The translations under genes were made by a program, and so were the position numbers. A stretch of 64,000 nucleotides of DNA from Ophioderma brevispina (lineage: Eukaryota > Echinodermata > Ophiuroidea > Amphilepidida > Ophiodermatidae). This document shows, piece by piece, positions 12,166 through 23,769 of the stretch (positions are counted from its first letter, which is position 1; each line of letters begins with the position of its first letter). The notes below the pieces were generated by a model that made no database searches, was not told the DNA's origin, and worked only from the letters and a program-made list of their open reading frames with translations. The stretch lies in the NCBI GenBank assembly GCA_023653785.1, contig JAMKCH010019712.1, positions 62,001-126,000 of the forward strand, written 5' to 3'.

Positions 12166-13204
12166 GGAGGCTACTGGGGTGTTATTTTTAATATCAGCTC
12201 CTAGAGCTGTTATTTTTAATAATGCACAACTCGAAGCTGGGGTCACACGGAACGCGCGGTCACGTGGTAGAGTTTCTAGATACAATGTCCTGACAATTAG
12301 ATATAGCGGCGCGATCGTATATATAATGATGGCAAACTTAAGATAAAAGTCGATGGTGTCCACACTATGCAACGTATGTTGTCTAAATATAGACGTGTTC
12401 TTACCTGTAAAGAACATTTCAAATTGATTGCTCTTTACTAAAATTTTCTCATAAATCGACATGACACAATTTAAATTATTTTTACAGCACAATATATGAA
12501 TATAAATTCAGATATGCAGATTTATTTTTCATACTGTCAGTTGCTAAAATTTGTATGCAGAACGGCACTTCCTTCGGGTAATTGCAATAAGACAAAAATT
12601 AAAAACAACCACAGGAACCTACCCCAAGAAATGTTATTTGTTGATCTACCAAACACTGGTTGAATATAGAAGGTTCCGCACCCTCCCCCCCCAAAAAAAG
12701 GTAATAAGTCGTTTAAACCTCTGAGTCAAAATTGCAGAAGCCCCCATCCTCACGCCGTCATTTCCATTTCCTTCCCATCAAATGCTGTTTTCCACAAATG
12801 TCGACCTCACCCGATACACATAAAGATATTTATAAATATACTACATCAGCGTAGTGTTTAGGATGAATAAAATGGTTACTAGTCCTTTATTCCGTATAGG
12901 CTGGGTTGATTTCTTTCATTCAATCCTACTCAAGGATAAACCAACACACTCGTCATTTTTTGCTTCGTATTAAGAAAAGCACTGATCAATCAAGCATCTA
13001 GTTACTGGAACGGTTTCATGGCCAAGAGCCAGCAATATACCCATTTGGTTTGTTACGCTCGTCCTGGATGGTGACAAGGACAAAGTGTTTTTAAATGTTT
13101 TAACTTAAATTGCGACAATTATTTCGTTATCATCAATTTATGCATGTTTTAACAAAAAATGTTTTTAAAATTTTATTTCATATATCAACTCTAAGTGTTT
13201 AATA
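12166..13204. other. Intron sequence, nothing recognised
   Basis: No coding signal or clear repeat boundary. The 123-codon minus-strand open frame at 12121-12492 overlaps the palindromic element and has no domain features. Confidence 0.45.
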
Positions 13205-13370
13205 TATAATCAATGCGCTAGATGGCGTTCGTGAAAATACAAGTTTCACCTTGGGACTTGGTTACTTACCTCTCCGCGCAAGCCGCTCGAGGTAATAACC
13301 AAGTCATCACCGATTCGTAGTAGATAACGCACGGAAAACAATAGATACCAACAAAAGACGCAGCATGTAG
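13205..13370. repeat. Palindromic element, copy 2
   Basis: Shares the ggttacttacctct ... gaggtaataaccaagtcatca palindrome and the gctagatggcgttcg start with 11930-12165, but its arms have diverged, and its outer part is in the opposite orientation to copy 1. Confidence 0.7.
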
Positions 13371-13772
13371 AAGTTTTAGCAAGATCAAAAGTCATAACGA
13401 GTTGCTTTCGACACGTGGTCCGTATATTGCCCCATCCAAGTCTAGGTGTCCACCCAGATAAGCGTACACAAAGAAAAAAATATCCATCCAGCCTGTAGCC
13501 GTTTTTTTGATATTAGATGTAAGCTAGGATTTTGATACTTACTCATACATGGGTAATGTCAGTGACTATATTGCTATGGTAACAACCTCAAGACAAGGCT
13601 CAAGGAGAAAATGGAAATGTTTAAATTGAAATATTTCTTTGATTTTCAGGCTACTACCTTCGTTTATAGCTGAACAAACTATGAATTATGTTGGTGATGG
13701 ATGGTATTTCACGTAGCAATAGAAGGACACTCCACCATCCTTAGTTAAAAGTTATAAGGGGTCCATAATGCC

Positions 13773-14600
13773 ATGGGGGCCATATTACGTACCCCTCTTT
13801 ACCCTGTTAGCATCAGATCGTCTTCTTATCGTGTCCACACGCTGTACTTCTCAATGATCCCGCCAGAGAAGGGTACAACGCCTGGCTGCCTCATGATAGT
13901 TCGTGCATTGTTTCCAGCAAGGGGGCAGACCAAGATTTCCATTGTCTGTGGTGCTGTTCCACAACAACAGGTAGTGTCTGATCTGATTCCAGGTAGCCCA
14001 CTTCTGCAAGGACACCGTAGATCGGCATTCTGGGTTCTCAAATATGTTGATGGCATCGCCATTCAGCCCAAAGAGGAGTCAGCTCCAGATGAGAGATGCT
14101 CACCAGGTTCAAATAAAAATAGTGTTGCTTGGTTGATGGGCAAGTCTTTCTTTCCAAAGCGACTCTCTTCGCTCTTATAGAAGAACTGTGTCAAGAGGTT
14201 GGACTTTGCTGAAGAAAACTTTTCCTTTCTTTTCTTTTGGGAAAATTTTTTTTTTTTAAATTTTTTAGGCGGTTGGCAGCAGGTATCTGTCCAGGCATAG
14301 GTGCTTCACATTGGATACTGGCAGCTACACTCTTGCATTGCTCGCTACGCTACGACGGCTGTATGGTGGAGCAATTCCTGCTAGGATGATATAGTTTACG
14401 TTGGTGTGGACGGAGGCATCCTGTAAGAAGCCGGCAGGAGGCAGTAACACCGAATCAAGCTTTGGCATGGGTTGATCTTTTACTACAGGGCAAGCATACT
14501 CTGCATCTAAGTAGCACAGAAGGAGCACAGTGCCGTCGATCTTACGGTATGTGGGCGAGCACACCTATTGTGCCAGTGAGTTGTTCAAGATGTTATTTTG
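13773..14600 (-). pseudogene. LINE C-terminal fragment, minus strand
   Basis: Minus-strand translation contains the motif CCCGTAPQTMEILVCPLAG at about 13920-13980 and, upstream on that strand, AGIAPPYSRRSVASNARV at about 14330-14380. These are the two conserved segments near the C-terminus of the same LINE family as 1607-2830. It is aligned base by base with that copy over long stretches (for example gtgcttcacattggatact). No intact frame. Confidence 0.75.
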
Positions 14601-16430
14601 TGAAAAACTTTACTCTTCATCTTCTCGATGTGGGTCTTATATGAGAGAGAAAATTAGGACAAGATGTCGAATTCTGAATAAATTTACAGCCCAACCTCAA
14701 ATTCACTACACAGATATCACACGTTTAAACATGTGCCCCGGGTTGGTGGTGGACCAGTGCTGTGGCAACGAAGCAGTGGTCACGCAAGGTGACATCATTT
14801 TCTTATACGGCAACTATCACCATTGCTACTCATTATACGACATTCTTTCTTCCCGGTTGCTAATGGTTACAAAACTACCTGTTGTAGGCAGAAACTCATA
14901 ATGTGTGTTTTTAAAAAACAAATAAATATGCAGATCTGCTAGCAATTAACTTATAAGATTTGGATCGCTGTGGCGCTAAATGCTATTTATAAATTTGACA
15001 AGGTAGCTATTTCGCGTGATTTGCTATATTCTTGGGGGGGAGGGTGGTGGGTGTTGGGACAAATTTCTTGAACCGTGGTTATTTATCTCCATATCCCCAT
15101 CCCGCTGCCACTTGCATCTCAACTTATTACGAATCATTGCAATCTGAAGTAATCCGGCATAGAATAAGCACTCTATTTTGTAGAGATCATTTCGTTATTT
15201 GTGATAATTTCTTCGCCTATTTTGTGGTTTTAAATTTTATTTTGCATTTTTGTCGCCAAGATAGACTCTATCATCTTTATTATGTGATATGGCAAACGTC
15301 TTAATAGCTTATGAAATACATTTACTCCGGATATCTGTTAGATGATACCCCTACCCCCAAAAAAAAAAAAAATTACCGTTTCTTAGCTACTTTTCATTAG
15401 CTTGTTAATACGCTTCACGTTATAGCACACAACATCACCGGACAAAGAAAAGATAATTTACAACAGCACTTGGGGTATGCCAAGATATGTACTAACCATA
15501 TCTGAGGTCAAAAATTAGTAGTATCTTTCTGAGCCAGGTCCAACCTTTCTAAGCCACTTTTGCCAGTGGGTCCCAGCCTACAGCTTAGAAGGGGGAAAGG
15601 AGTACAATGTCAACAATCGTGTCTAAATTAAAATAAACGGGACGCTTCTAATTATGGTAATATCAGGAAAGCGTTCCTCTTAAGTTAAAATGGCATGATG
15701 CCACAGGGCATTTATCCTATTTTGAAATATTAGTTATGATGAACTGAATTTTATCAAAAATTTACAGCAGGGAAAAATGTTTGATTTTTTGGCGGGGGAG
15801 GGGTCCTGTGTGAGGGTTTGCTAGCAAACAAGTGGACATTACTTCGAAATCTTTATTCTTGATCCTTTTGTTGATTCTTTGTCTTTATCTTTTTCATATG
15901 CCTTAGATTTTTTTATTTGTTAACTTGCGTCTTCTTTTTCCCTTGGTTCCACGTCGGCTTTACTTTCAATAAAGGTAACACTATTAAAAATGCTTTGTCA
16001 TGGAACTTGAATGGTTTTTAGACGCCTTTAAGCGACTATTGTATGATGTTGAAATGAGGCCAGTTCAATACATTAAAAACGTCGTACTGGAGCACATGTC
16101 TGACACAAGAAACGCTATGACAGGCTGAGAAAAAGTACATGTAAGCACTGTGATAAGTCAAGTATAAAATATATTTATAAGTATATATCACTAAACGTAC
16201 GGATATACATGTTTACTCCATAAATAGCCTTCCCTAAATGCATCATTTTTGAAGGGTCAGACACATGACTTTAGGTATAAGGTGTAAAATACGTAGGCAA
16301 ATTAAAAAAACAGTTATGTGATTTCATATGCCTTTGTATGTCTTCTTCTATTCTTTTTATAGTTATTTTAATTATATATTATTGTGTGTTATTGTTATTT
16401 ATCAGTGTATTTTACTTAATTTTATTAAAG
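14601..16430. other. Intron sequence, nothing recognised
   Basis: No coding signal with domain support. Low-complexity A-run at 15359-15373 and G-runs near 15035 and 15790. Confidence 0.45.
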
Positions 16431-16512
16431 CTTACTCTGGAAGAGTACAAGATTTGCTATTGCTGGTTGAGGAAAGATTTCGATACAAAGGAATGTCAAC
16501 TGAGTGGGGTGT
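16431..16512 (+). CDS. Doubtful gene 1 exon (FN3 C-to-F strand piece)
   Basis: Possible acceptor tttattaaag before 16431 and donor gtaagt after 16512. In phase 0, which matches the exit of exon 6932-7086, the 27 codons read LTLEEYKICYCWL then RKDFDTKECQLSGV, exiting in phase 1. The 'YxIxYC ... C' spacing resembles the sure exon at 21740-21907 (YQIRYC ... DHC). In another frame, from an acceptor at 16405, it reads GRVQDLLLLVEERF ending STEWG. That has a passing resemblance to the E-F strands before WSXWS, so the frame is unsettled. If real it could be the missing second half of the second CHD domain or a stray copied half-exon. No WSXWS is present in either frame. Confidence 0.42.
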
Positions 16513-16845
16513 GTAAGTATCCTTTTCTTTTTACTACTGTACACAGGAATTCAAAGAGATAAGAAATGGACGGGGGTTGGGGTGTTTATCTTCGCTTACC
16601 TTACACCAGAGGGTTGTTTTGAATCAAATCTACATAATGCATTGCAATGGGCCTCTATACTGTTCTTTTTTGGTTTTGTTGTTTTACCCTAAACACATGT
16701 CAGTACTTAGGGAGAAAAAGTGTTCCAAACGTTCAAGAACCACAAGACATTCATGATTCATGTTGAAAAATTCCCTAAGAACTATGCTTTGTGGGCTTAA
16801 ATGAGCGTAAAAGCAGTAAAAAAAAACTTGCTATAACAGGGACCC
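16513..16845. other. Intron sequence, no exon identified
   Basis: A pyrimidine-rich tract and acag at 16548-16551 look like an acceptor, but the sequence after it has no FN3 character and the implied intron would be about 40 bp. The phase 1-to-0 half-exon predicted to precede 18610 was sought here and not found. Confidence 0.4.
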
Positions 16846-18200
16846 TGTAAGAACAATAAATTATACATACATTACATATAAACACATTAAAAACATTACA
16901 ATCTGATCAAGAGAAATATAATAATTCGAACTTTACGTTTAAAAACTTTGTCAGTGTAGGTCAAGGACCTTAAATTAACAGGAAGTTGATTCCAAACAGA
17001 AACCCCATGATGGTGGGAAAAGTTTCTTGCCCAGCGTGTTACTGGCATTATATTGTGTAAGACAACCACCTATACTGGATCGAGTAGCATAGGGAGTGGA
17101 TGCTCATTTAGAGGAGAAAAAAATCAGATAAATAGCACGGAGCATCACCTTTTAAACACTTATAGATCATATATGCAGTATCAAAATTAGATCTTTCAAG
17201 GGTCTTCCATCCCAAATTACGAAACTTATCAAGCAAAGGGGCTCTTGGACCTTCATTAAATACCACACGAGCAAGCTTGTTAAATAGAACCTGGAGCTTA
17301 GTTTTATAACACTGGGAACAGTTATACCACACCAATTACAATAATCAGAAAATACGGTATAGCCAAACTTGTAGCTAGACCCAATTGGTTATGTTGAAAG
17401 GAAAGATGTTCGCCTAACCTAGAAAATTAGCCCAAGCGATAGAGACGCTTTTAGACGTATTAGTAATATGGGTATTCCATTTCAATTGTGGATCGAAACC
17501 AAAACCACAAAAGATATTTATATGAATTTACCCTTCCATGAAGTATCACAAATTGATAAACGAGCATATTGAACTTATCAATACAATGATTTGTGCCACA
17601 TAGTATGTACTTAGTCTTAGGAAATATTCAAAGATAACGAATTTTTATATAACCACTCTTCAACTTTAGAAAGGTTCTCATTAAGCAAACCCCTTACACA
17701 ATCTATTCATTATCGCAGAAGCATACATGAGAGCCGTATCGCAGCATAAAGAGTAGTTTTGCATGATAGAATAGACGGCAAATCATTAACAAAATACAAA
17801 AGAGCACGGGCCAAGAAATTCGCGCCCTGCGGGACACCAATGGTGATGAATTTCTTATCAGATGACACACCATTCAACACAGTTGTTTGTTTACGCCCAT
17901 TTAAATAAGAAATAAACCATTTAAACTCATTGTTACGCACACCAATGTCATGAAGTTTCTTTAGTAATAAATTGTGATTAACAGAATCAAAAGCTTTACG
18001 AAGATCAAGAAAAATAATACCAGTGGCTTTTTTACTACCCATGGCTTTCAAAATATAATCTGTTACATCGAGAATAGTGGTTTGTGTTGAATGGCGGGGT
18101 CTGAAACCAGATTGCTATCTAACCAGAACTAACTCTCTAACTCTATGACGTTGCAAAAAAGTATACAATGCATCATGAACAAATCTCTCCAAAATGTTTG
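16846..18200 (-). pseudogene. CR1/L2-like LINE fragment, minus strand
   Basis: On the minus strand 17710-18051 encodes a reverse transcriptase core: ATGIIFLDLRKAFDSVNH (catalytic-site A motif), then 'IGVPQGANF' with a truncated next motif. 17108-17335 encodes the distal part: WYNCSQCYKTKLQVLFNKLA, then 'LGWKTLERSNFDTAYMIYKCL'. Stops break the frame between these. It differs from the Jockey/CR1-type copies elsewhere in the window, so it is a second LINE family. It occupies the intron where a gene 1 half-exon is missing. Confidence 0.82.
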
Positions 18201-18609
18201 CAAAATTTGTGCATTAATTTTGTTTACTTTTCCCATCCATACTTTTTCTCGCTTGTTTTCCCTGGTATTCTAGTTTCCTCATGCTTCTAAATTTGGACCT
18301 CATCCTTAAAACTGTGTTGCCTTTTGTTTGTATTTTCTGTGATATGTTGAGCATCTAAAAAGCAGTCGCACTATTTGAGAATATATGTCGCTGGTTATAA
18401 GATCTAAAATGTTAATTTAATGTTATCGTCTTAGTCAATGTATTAGGTCAATCATTTTAAGTATTCGTAATGCCCTGTGGATTAATTAGGCAAAATAGAA
18501 ATAACTCCAAACGGTAAAATGACAGCTCAAGTCGTGTAATGTTTTAAACCTTTCTCTCTTGAACACACCTGTGGATCTTGATATTAATATAATTTTTTTA
18601 TTTCAAAAG
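18201..18609. other. Intron sequence, no exon identified
   Basis: AT-rich. Checked for the predicted FN3 A-B strand exon (phase 1 to 0). No Pro-rich start followed by a core Trp was found in frame. Confidence 0.4.
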
Positions 18610-18733
18610 TTCGTACGACAAGGGGAACGACATGGCATTATTACACACTACGTACTTCATGTCTATAAGAGAAAGGAAAGCGCTTACAGTGGATCATGGT
18701 ATAATGAAACAAGGCTTATGTTCACCCTAAGCG
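18610..18733 (+). CDS. Gene 1 exon: FN3 domain, strands C to E
   Basis: Acceptor tttatttcaaaag precedes 18610 and donor gtaaga follows 18733. The phase 0 translation runs FVRQGERHGIITHYVLHVYK, then SGSWYNETRLMFTLSG, exiting in phase 1 exactly into 19319 (TLSG joined to IDKYATY). 'G.I.HYVL.VY' is FN3 strand C and 'TRLMFTLSG' is strand E, the same layout as the first FN3 domain after the CHD in gp130 ('GKILDYEV'). Its upstream partner, with the domain start and core Trp, is not seen. Confidence 0.85.
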
Positions 18734-19041
18734 GTAAGAGACAATGGTATAACCTGTATAATTAATTACAAAAGTGCACCAATGCTCAGATTAAAATGGT
18801 GAAAGTGAAAAAAAAAGAAGGTATCATTACCTCAACGTTAAATATAGGGCACAATGCTTATACATAAGATCAACAATTGTGGCAAACATGTGCTGAAGTT
18901 CCAATTGGAATTTTGTCTTGTATTCAGCGTCCTTCAGGTTTGAAATATTTACTCGTCCCTTTACTGCATGCTTGATTCTTCAATTTGACTTTAAACTCGG
19001 CTATGCAACGATTGTCGTCAATCCTTTCAGAGGTGATCGCT

Positions 19042-19112
19042 CACTCACAGACTCAGTCACTCGCGAGCTCACTCACTCACTCACTCACTCACTCATTCAC
19101 TCACTCACTCAC
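19042..19112. repeat. TCAC microsatellite
   Basis: Tandem tcac units (about 14 with interruptions) in an intron of gene 1. Confidence 0.95.
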
Positions 19113-19318
19113 ATTTTGGTTCTGAACGCCCCTGGCGCTGTACGCATGGCAGCCTCTTAGTACTTAGTACGTGGATAGCCTTTGGTAGTCTCGACGCCAG
19201 AGTTCAAAAAACGAAACAATGTATGAATATCTAGTACACAAACGACCAAGCGTACTTGGACTTGTAGCATTGTAAAATACGGAATTGTCATATAGTATTG
19301 TCTCTTTCCCATACACAG

Positions 19319-19417
19319 GTATAGACAAATATGCTACCTACGCCGTTACGATTCGAGCCGTCAATTCTGCTGGGGATGGTCCAGAAGCAATGATCGAGAT
19401 CCAAGATGATACTAGCA
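19319..19417 (+). CDS. Gene 1 exon: FN3 domain, strands F and G
   Basis: Acceptor tttcccatacacag precedes 19319; donor gtaagt follows 19417. Read in phase 1 it gives IDKYATYAVTIRAVNSAG, then DGPEAMIEIQDDTSS. The motif Y.V.IRAVNSAGDGP is the standard F-G hairpin of an FN3 domain. The exon is symmetric (phase 1-1). Together with 18610-18733 it supplies most of one domain. Confidence 0.92.
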
Positions 19418-19728
19418 GTAAGTACACAGTGCTTAAAAGTAACTGTAACTTAACACATTTTATACATTAGAATGTATGAAATTGTTAAGATTTATTACTG
19501 GTGTAAGTCAAAATTAGTTTTGATCATGGAAAACTTATGCTCAAGTTTTAATTGCAGGCAAGTTCTGAAATATGGCTTAGGATTTAGAGTAAAAGACTTC
19601 AGCTTAGTGTTAGAGTTGCAGGTGGGTTAGATTTTTTCTTTTGCCTTACCGTTTTGGACATGTTTGGATAATCATAAATAACTTCAAATTGTCTAGTCGT
19701 CCAGGTATTGGCTGAAATTCCACGTGTT

Positions 19729-19968
19729 AAAGGTGCAACGAGAGATTTTTGAGGCACCCAAATATTGTGTCATTATAGTAATTTCATATAGACTAGACAC
19801 TCAATAATTGTATATGGCTACAGAAATGTCTTAAAAGAGAGGAAAAAAAGTGATTTGCTTATATTTCAATATAAAACATAGGCTGGACTTCATATTTGCT
19901 CCTATACGAAATTAGAAATTTCACAATTTTTGTACCAAAGAAACATTTCTCAGCTTAATCCTTTCAGA
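19729..19968. mobile_element. MITE family M1, partial copy
   Basis: Begins aaaggtgcaacgagagattt, the terminal inverted repeat of the element at 36147-36478. Its interior (atttgctcctata ... gaaatttcacaatttttgtac ... tctcagcttaatc) is the reverse complement of the interior of that element. The right terminus is not recognisable, so the copy is truncated. Confidence 0.65.
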
Positions 19969-20029
19969 TGGGGTTATTTTGGATAAAAGCTTCACAACAG
20001 GGTAAAAATTTTGTTCGATCTAGGAGCAA

Positions 20030-20115
20030 TTTCCCCCTAACCCTAGGCAGGGGTCCGCTCCGTGATTTTTTTTTTCAAAAGTGCATTTAAATGCAGTTAA
20101 GGGGCGTTAGGAATA
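20030..20115. repeat. Interspersed repeat R4, copy 1
   Basis: The stretch around aatttccccctaaccctagg, then caggggtccgctccgt, then a T-run and 'tcaaaagtgc' is nearly repeated at 41262-41350. Same orientation, non-coding. Confidence 0.7.
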
Positions 20116-20316
20116 TATAATCAATTTCTACTTCTTTTATCCATTATCGCTACTTATCCTAAAAAAAAACATCAGACACGCAACTGATCGATAATAAAAT
20201 AATTCGATATTTGGTCTTTCCAAATTGTTACTCATCAGAATATTTTAAAGCATAGCCAATTTCGTACATGATAATATTGATATTAAACATTTTTTATATT
20301 TATAATTGTATTGCAG

Positions 20317-20461
20317 AACCAAACGCGCCTACCTTTGTGAGAGGTTTTCCCTCTAGTAACAGTAACTCAACTATACAGGTTAAATGGAAACCCGCAGCAG
20401 AGCGTAATGGATATCTACGAAACTACACTATTGAATGGAGAATTACTGATGCAGAAAACTG
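20317..20461 (+). CDS. Gene 1 exon: FN3 domain, first half
   Basis: Acceptor ttgtattgcag precedes 20317; donor gtagga follows 20461. Entry phase 1 matches the previous exon. Translation PNAPTFVRGFPSSNSNS, then TIQVKWKPAAE, then GYLRNYTIEWRIT and AENW: Pro-rich start, core Trp in strand B, strand C 'Y.IEWRI'. Exits in phase 2 and its last two bases complete the next exon's first codon as Trp (TGG). Confidence 0.93.
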
Positions 20462-20929
20462 GTAGGACGTCAATAAATATGCTTGGTGTAATTGAAACGG
20501 CTGAATTTTTAAATTAATTAATTTAAAAATATTATCAATGTTATATTTAACTATGATGATAAAAATACGAAGGGATTCAACAAAGTCAGTTTCTTGTTCA
20601 TGTAAAGTAATATCGGAATCAACATTGATGACCTTGAAAGCGAGGTTAAAAGGGGTTCACGTTTTATCTCATCCAATTTAGGATTTGGTATCATTGAAAC
20701 CGCTTAATAATAATTTTGAAGGGAAAAAATTAAAAAACAGCTTTTATTTGGTCAACGGTTTTTAGCTTTTTTGTGCATTTTGGCCGAACAAAAATGCCCG
20801 TTTTGTTGTTCGTTCGTTTGCTCTGTTTGAAATGTATGCACATTTCGAGATTTTGTACGACGGACTGCCTCTAAGACGATTTTGCTCTATACAGCCCGTT
20901 GTACAAATCATTATAACCTAATGAATGTG

Positions 20930-21286
20930 TAACGTTTCACCCTAATGTCGTTAATAGCGTCATTATTATTATTTATTATTATCATCATTATATTGCTAAT
21001 AGTGGAATAGGGATTTGCTTTTGTTATTCACTCATTTTGGCGTTAGGGCGAAATATACCTTCCCCTTAACGCCTCCCTTTGTATTGCGGTTTATTCCGTT
21101 TCGGATAACAAAGGATATGAATATTAATTTATGCAAATGAAGGATAATCCACTAGAATGACAAAGGATATGAATATTAATTAATTTAAATAATTATATAT
21201 AAGAACTCATTATAACCTAATAATTATTAAACCTTCCCCCTAACTACCATGTTAGAGTTATTATTATTATTATTATTTGTGAACAG
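20930..21286. repeat. Interspersed repeat R2, copy 2, with TTA microsatellites
   Basis: Reverse complement of much of 3470-3720 (aaaggatatgaatattaatt, tttatgcaaatgaaggataa, ggtttattccg). Two TTATTA tracts flank it, the second directly before the acceptor of the next exon. Non-coding. Confidence 0.65.
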
Positions 21287-21438
21287 GTCAAAATTTGATA
21301 CATTGTCGGAGAATGTCACGGATTACGAAATTACAGGATTATTGGCGTACACCCTTTACAATATTAGAATTCGTGCAAATAACGACAAATACAATGGTAT
21401 CTGGACGGACATTAGATCAACTCGAACCAAGGACGGTG
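21287..21438 (+). CDS. Gene 1 exon: FN3 domain, second half
   Basis: Acceptor tttgtgaacag precedes 21287; donor gtaagg follows 21438. Phase 2 to 1. Translation (W)SKFDTLSENVTDYEITGL, then LAYTLYNIRIRANNDKYNG and IWTDIRSTRTKDG. 'V..YEITGL..YT.Y..RIRA.N' is a complete E-F-G FN3 half and completes the domain begun at 20317. 'NVT' is a potential N-glycosylation site. Confidence 0.93.
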
Positions 21439-21739
21439 GTAAGGTCAACATTCTAAAAGTCCTTTGCTGAAACCGTTGCTTTGGAATATTAGCAAAGCGC
21501 TTGTTCTTACGTCTCAGTTGTTTTAACGTATCTATTTTTTTATTATGTTTTTAAATACAACAAGAGATTGAGCTGATGCAGTTGCATACAATTTTTATAA
21601 AGATAACTAAGTTGTGGTTAACTCATCATTTTTCACAATCTAGATACTCCTAAAGATATAACTTTTCAATGCTGCGGCTTTGGATGTTTCAAACTCCATA
21701 GTTCAAATAACTTATAGGGATGTCCATTATCTTATTCAG

Positions 21740-21907
21740 TGCCTACTGGAGCGCCAGATGGTGTTGTTGTTAAGGAAGATACCAAACACTGGGATAAACT
21801 ACAGGTGACATGGAATCCTCTCGAAGAAATTGAAAAGAAAGGCGATATACAAAAGTATCAAATACGTTATTGTCGTCTAATGGAAGAATCTACTGATCAT
21901 TGTATAG
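21740..21907 (+). CDS. Gene 1 exon: FN3 domain, first half (Cys-bearing)
   Basis: Acceptor cattatcttattcag precedes 21740; donor gtaagc follows 21907. Phase 1-1. Translation PTGAPDGVVVKEDTKHWD, then KLQVTWNPLEE, then IQKYQIRYCRL and ESTDHCIG. Core Trp and strand C are clear. The 'YxIxYC.........C' pattern recalls a gp130 membrane-proximal FN3 domain that also has a cysteine pair here. It joins in phase to the half-exon at 25816. Confidence 0.92.
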
Positions 21908-22017
21908 GTAAGCGTTAATCGTTTAAGAGAGTGGAACAATCTCGTATGGCAATAGCTGCTTATGTCATAAATATATACATTTATGGATGTATGATATATT
22001 GACTTAGAACTGTGGAT

Positions 22018-22165
22018 GCAGGCGCGTAACCAGTCCAGTGGTTTCGAGGGGGCAAGTCCCCGGTAGGTGCAAACAAAATGTCAAGATTACAGGCAAAAGG
22101 GTGATTTATTATGAATATCCGTCATTTACTCTGCCCCTCTGCCCCCGCCTGGCTACGCCACTTTT
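22018..22165. repeat. Short terminal-inverted-repeat fragment
   Basis: Opens tgcaggcgcgtaaccag and closes ctggctacgcc, imperfect inverse ends; similar 'ggcgtacccag ... ggggct' sequence opens the segment at 44345. Non-coding. Confidence 0.4.
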
Positions 22166-23594
22166 GTTGTCAAATGTTTCAATTGGGTCATTTGGAAAGG
22201 TTGCTTTCGCGATTAAGGAAAAAAGCATGCTAGCATGCTAGTACTAAATCAGACTTGGGTCACAAAAGAGAGCAGCTGCTTTACAGATACGACTTTGTTA
22301 CCCTCAGAAAAGTTAGGAAATGAATAATATATAATTTGCACAATTATAGAATACGTGATATTTTTTTCTTCTGTACAACTGCACAAAATAAATCTTCATC
22401 GTCAGATTTATTTGATAAAGCCCAAAGAGGTATTTCAAATGACATAGGCACATTTCCTGGGAAGTACAAAATATCTTAATTTCTAAGTTTGACATCAGGT
22501 TATAATATAATAGCCACCTAAACTGAAGTGCCCTAGTTTAAAGTGGAAGTCTTTCTAACATTTTCCATTCATTTTCATTAAAAAAAAAACTTCCTTAATT
22601 GATTTACAGGGAAATTTACCCTAGTGTGATTTTTCACAAAAATGATTGACTCTTGATAGGCCTACATCCTCTTTTGTAAAGGCATGTTGAGAATCGGTTA
22701 ACCTGAAGGTTTCGTAATCGCAGGAACACATGTGTTTTATATAAAGGCAAGAGTAATGATATAAATTCACACTCATTTGCCTAGTCCTTTAAATATGTTA
22801 ATAGATACAAAATATGTTAGATCGATCCTTGATCTTGCCTCTATTATTTAAGCATATTATACAAGCTCGTCATTGTCCTGGAGAACATAATCTATAATAC
22901 GAATGACTTACTTTTCCCCAAATCGGTAAAACTGGTTCTCGACAAGCCTTTAAAAATATGCTATATCATGAGAAATATTCAATCCTTTCATTGATAATAC
23001 ACTGTTGCTCATAAATTATTTTACCACTTTTTATGGAATGATTCTTACAGTGTGAGTTATTTATGATATCTAGGATGTATATCGCCACACTACTTGATTG
23101 ATCAGTCTCTTCCGAACATATCACCATGAACTTAATCCACAATTAAACCTTTCCCAACTGTGTCCTTAGCCTGAAAGGAAAAGGGGTTTTGAACAGCAGA
23201 TTTAAGGATTTTGTTACAATTTTTCACATCACTCAGTTTTACAGATTACACAATTTGGGTGATTTCATGCATCGAAATGTTCAATAGTACTATTTTAAAT
23301 GCCAATCAGTCACTAATATCGATTCTAATACCTTTACTGCCCATTATTCAAAAGCACGCTCTTTGATTGGTTAGTTTACTGGCCATTATTCTGCGATAAT
23401 GGGTTGCGATTGCGCCCTAGTGCATGATGCAAAGCGAACATTCTTTCGGCGCGTGTCACCATCACTAAAGGCGCACGCGCTAACATTTACGCTGACGAAA
23501 CACGGCTCGCGCTGTAAAGACGTAAACAACTGTTCCGTTTTTAGTAAGAAATTGCAATTTTTTCTGTTACTATTTCATTTATTTGGGTAATAGA
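22166..23594. other. Intron sequence, nothing recognised
   Basis: AT-rich with no supported exon. A G+C-richer patch with several CpGs at 23395-23530 contains an open frame of 63 codons without domain features. Confidence 0.45.
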
Positions 23595-23762
23595 ATAGAA
23601 ATAAAGGGTGCGATGTCCATGTTTATGCCGAATAATATGTCCTCGGCAGTAAAAAACATTTGAATAATGGGTCTCGGCTTCGCCTCGCCCATTATTCATG
23701 TTTTTACTTGCCTCGGACACATTATTCTTGCATAAACATGAACATCTTACCCTTTATTTCTT
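23595..23762. repeat. Fold-back element with about 75-bp arms
   Basis: Arms gtccatgtttatgc...aataatatgtcc / ggacacattattcttgcataaac and cccattattca / tgaataatggg, closed on a ctcggcttcgcctcg loop. Nearly the whole segment is palindromic. Confidence 0.88.
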
Positions 23763-23769
23763 AAGTATG

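Noticed and set aside
13773..14180. 135-codon plus-strand open frame
   Set aside because: Antisense shadow of the minus-strand LINE C-terminus.
16552..16692. Exon after the strong-looking acceptor at 16551
   Set aside because: The implied intron would be about 40 bp and the translation has no FN3 character.
18201..18609. Missing FN3 A-B strand exon
   Set aside because: Searched in the required phase; no Pro-rich start plus core Trp found.
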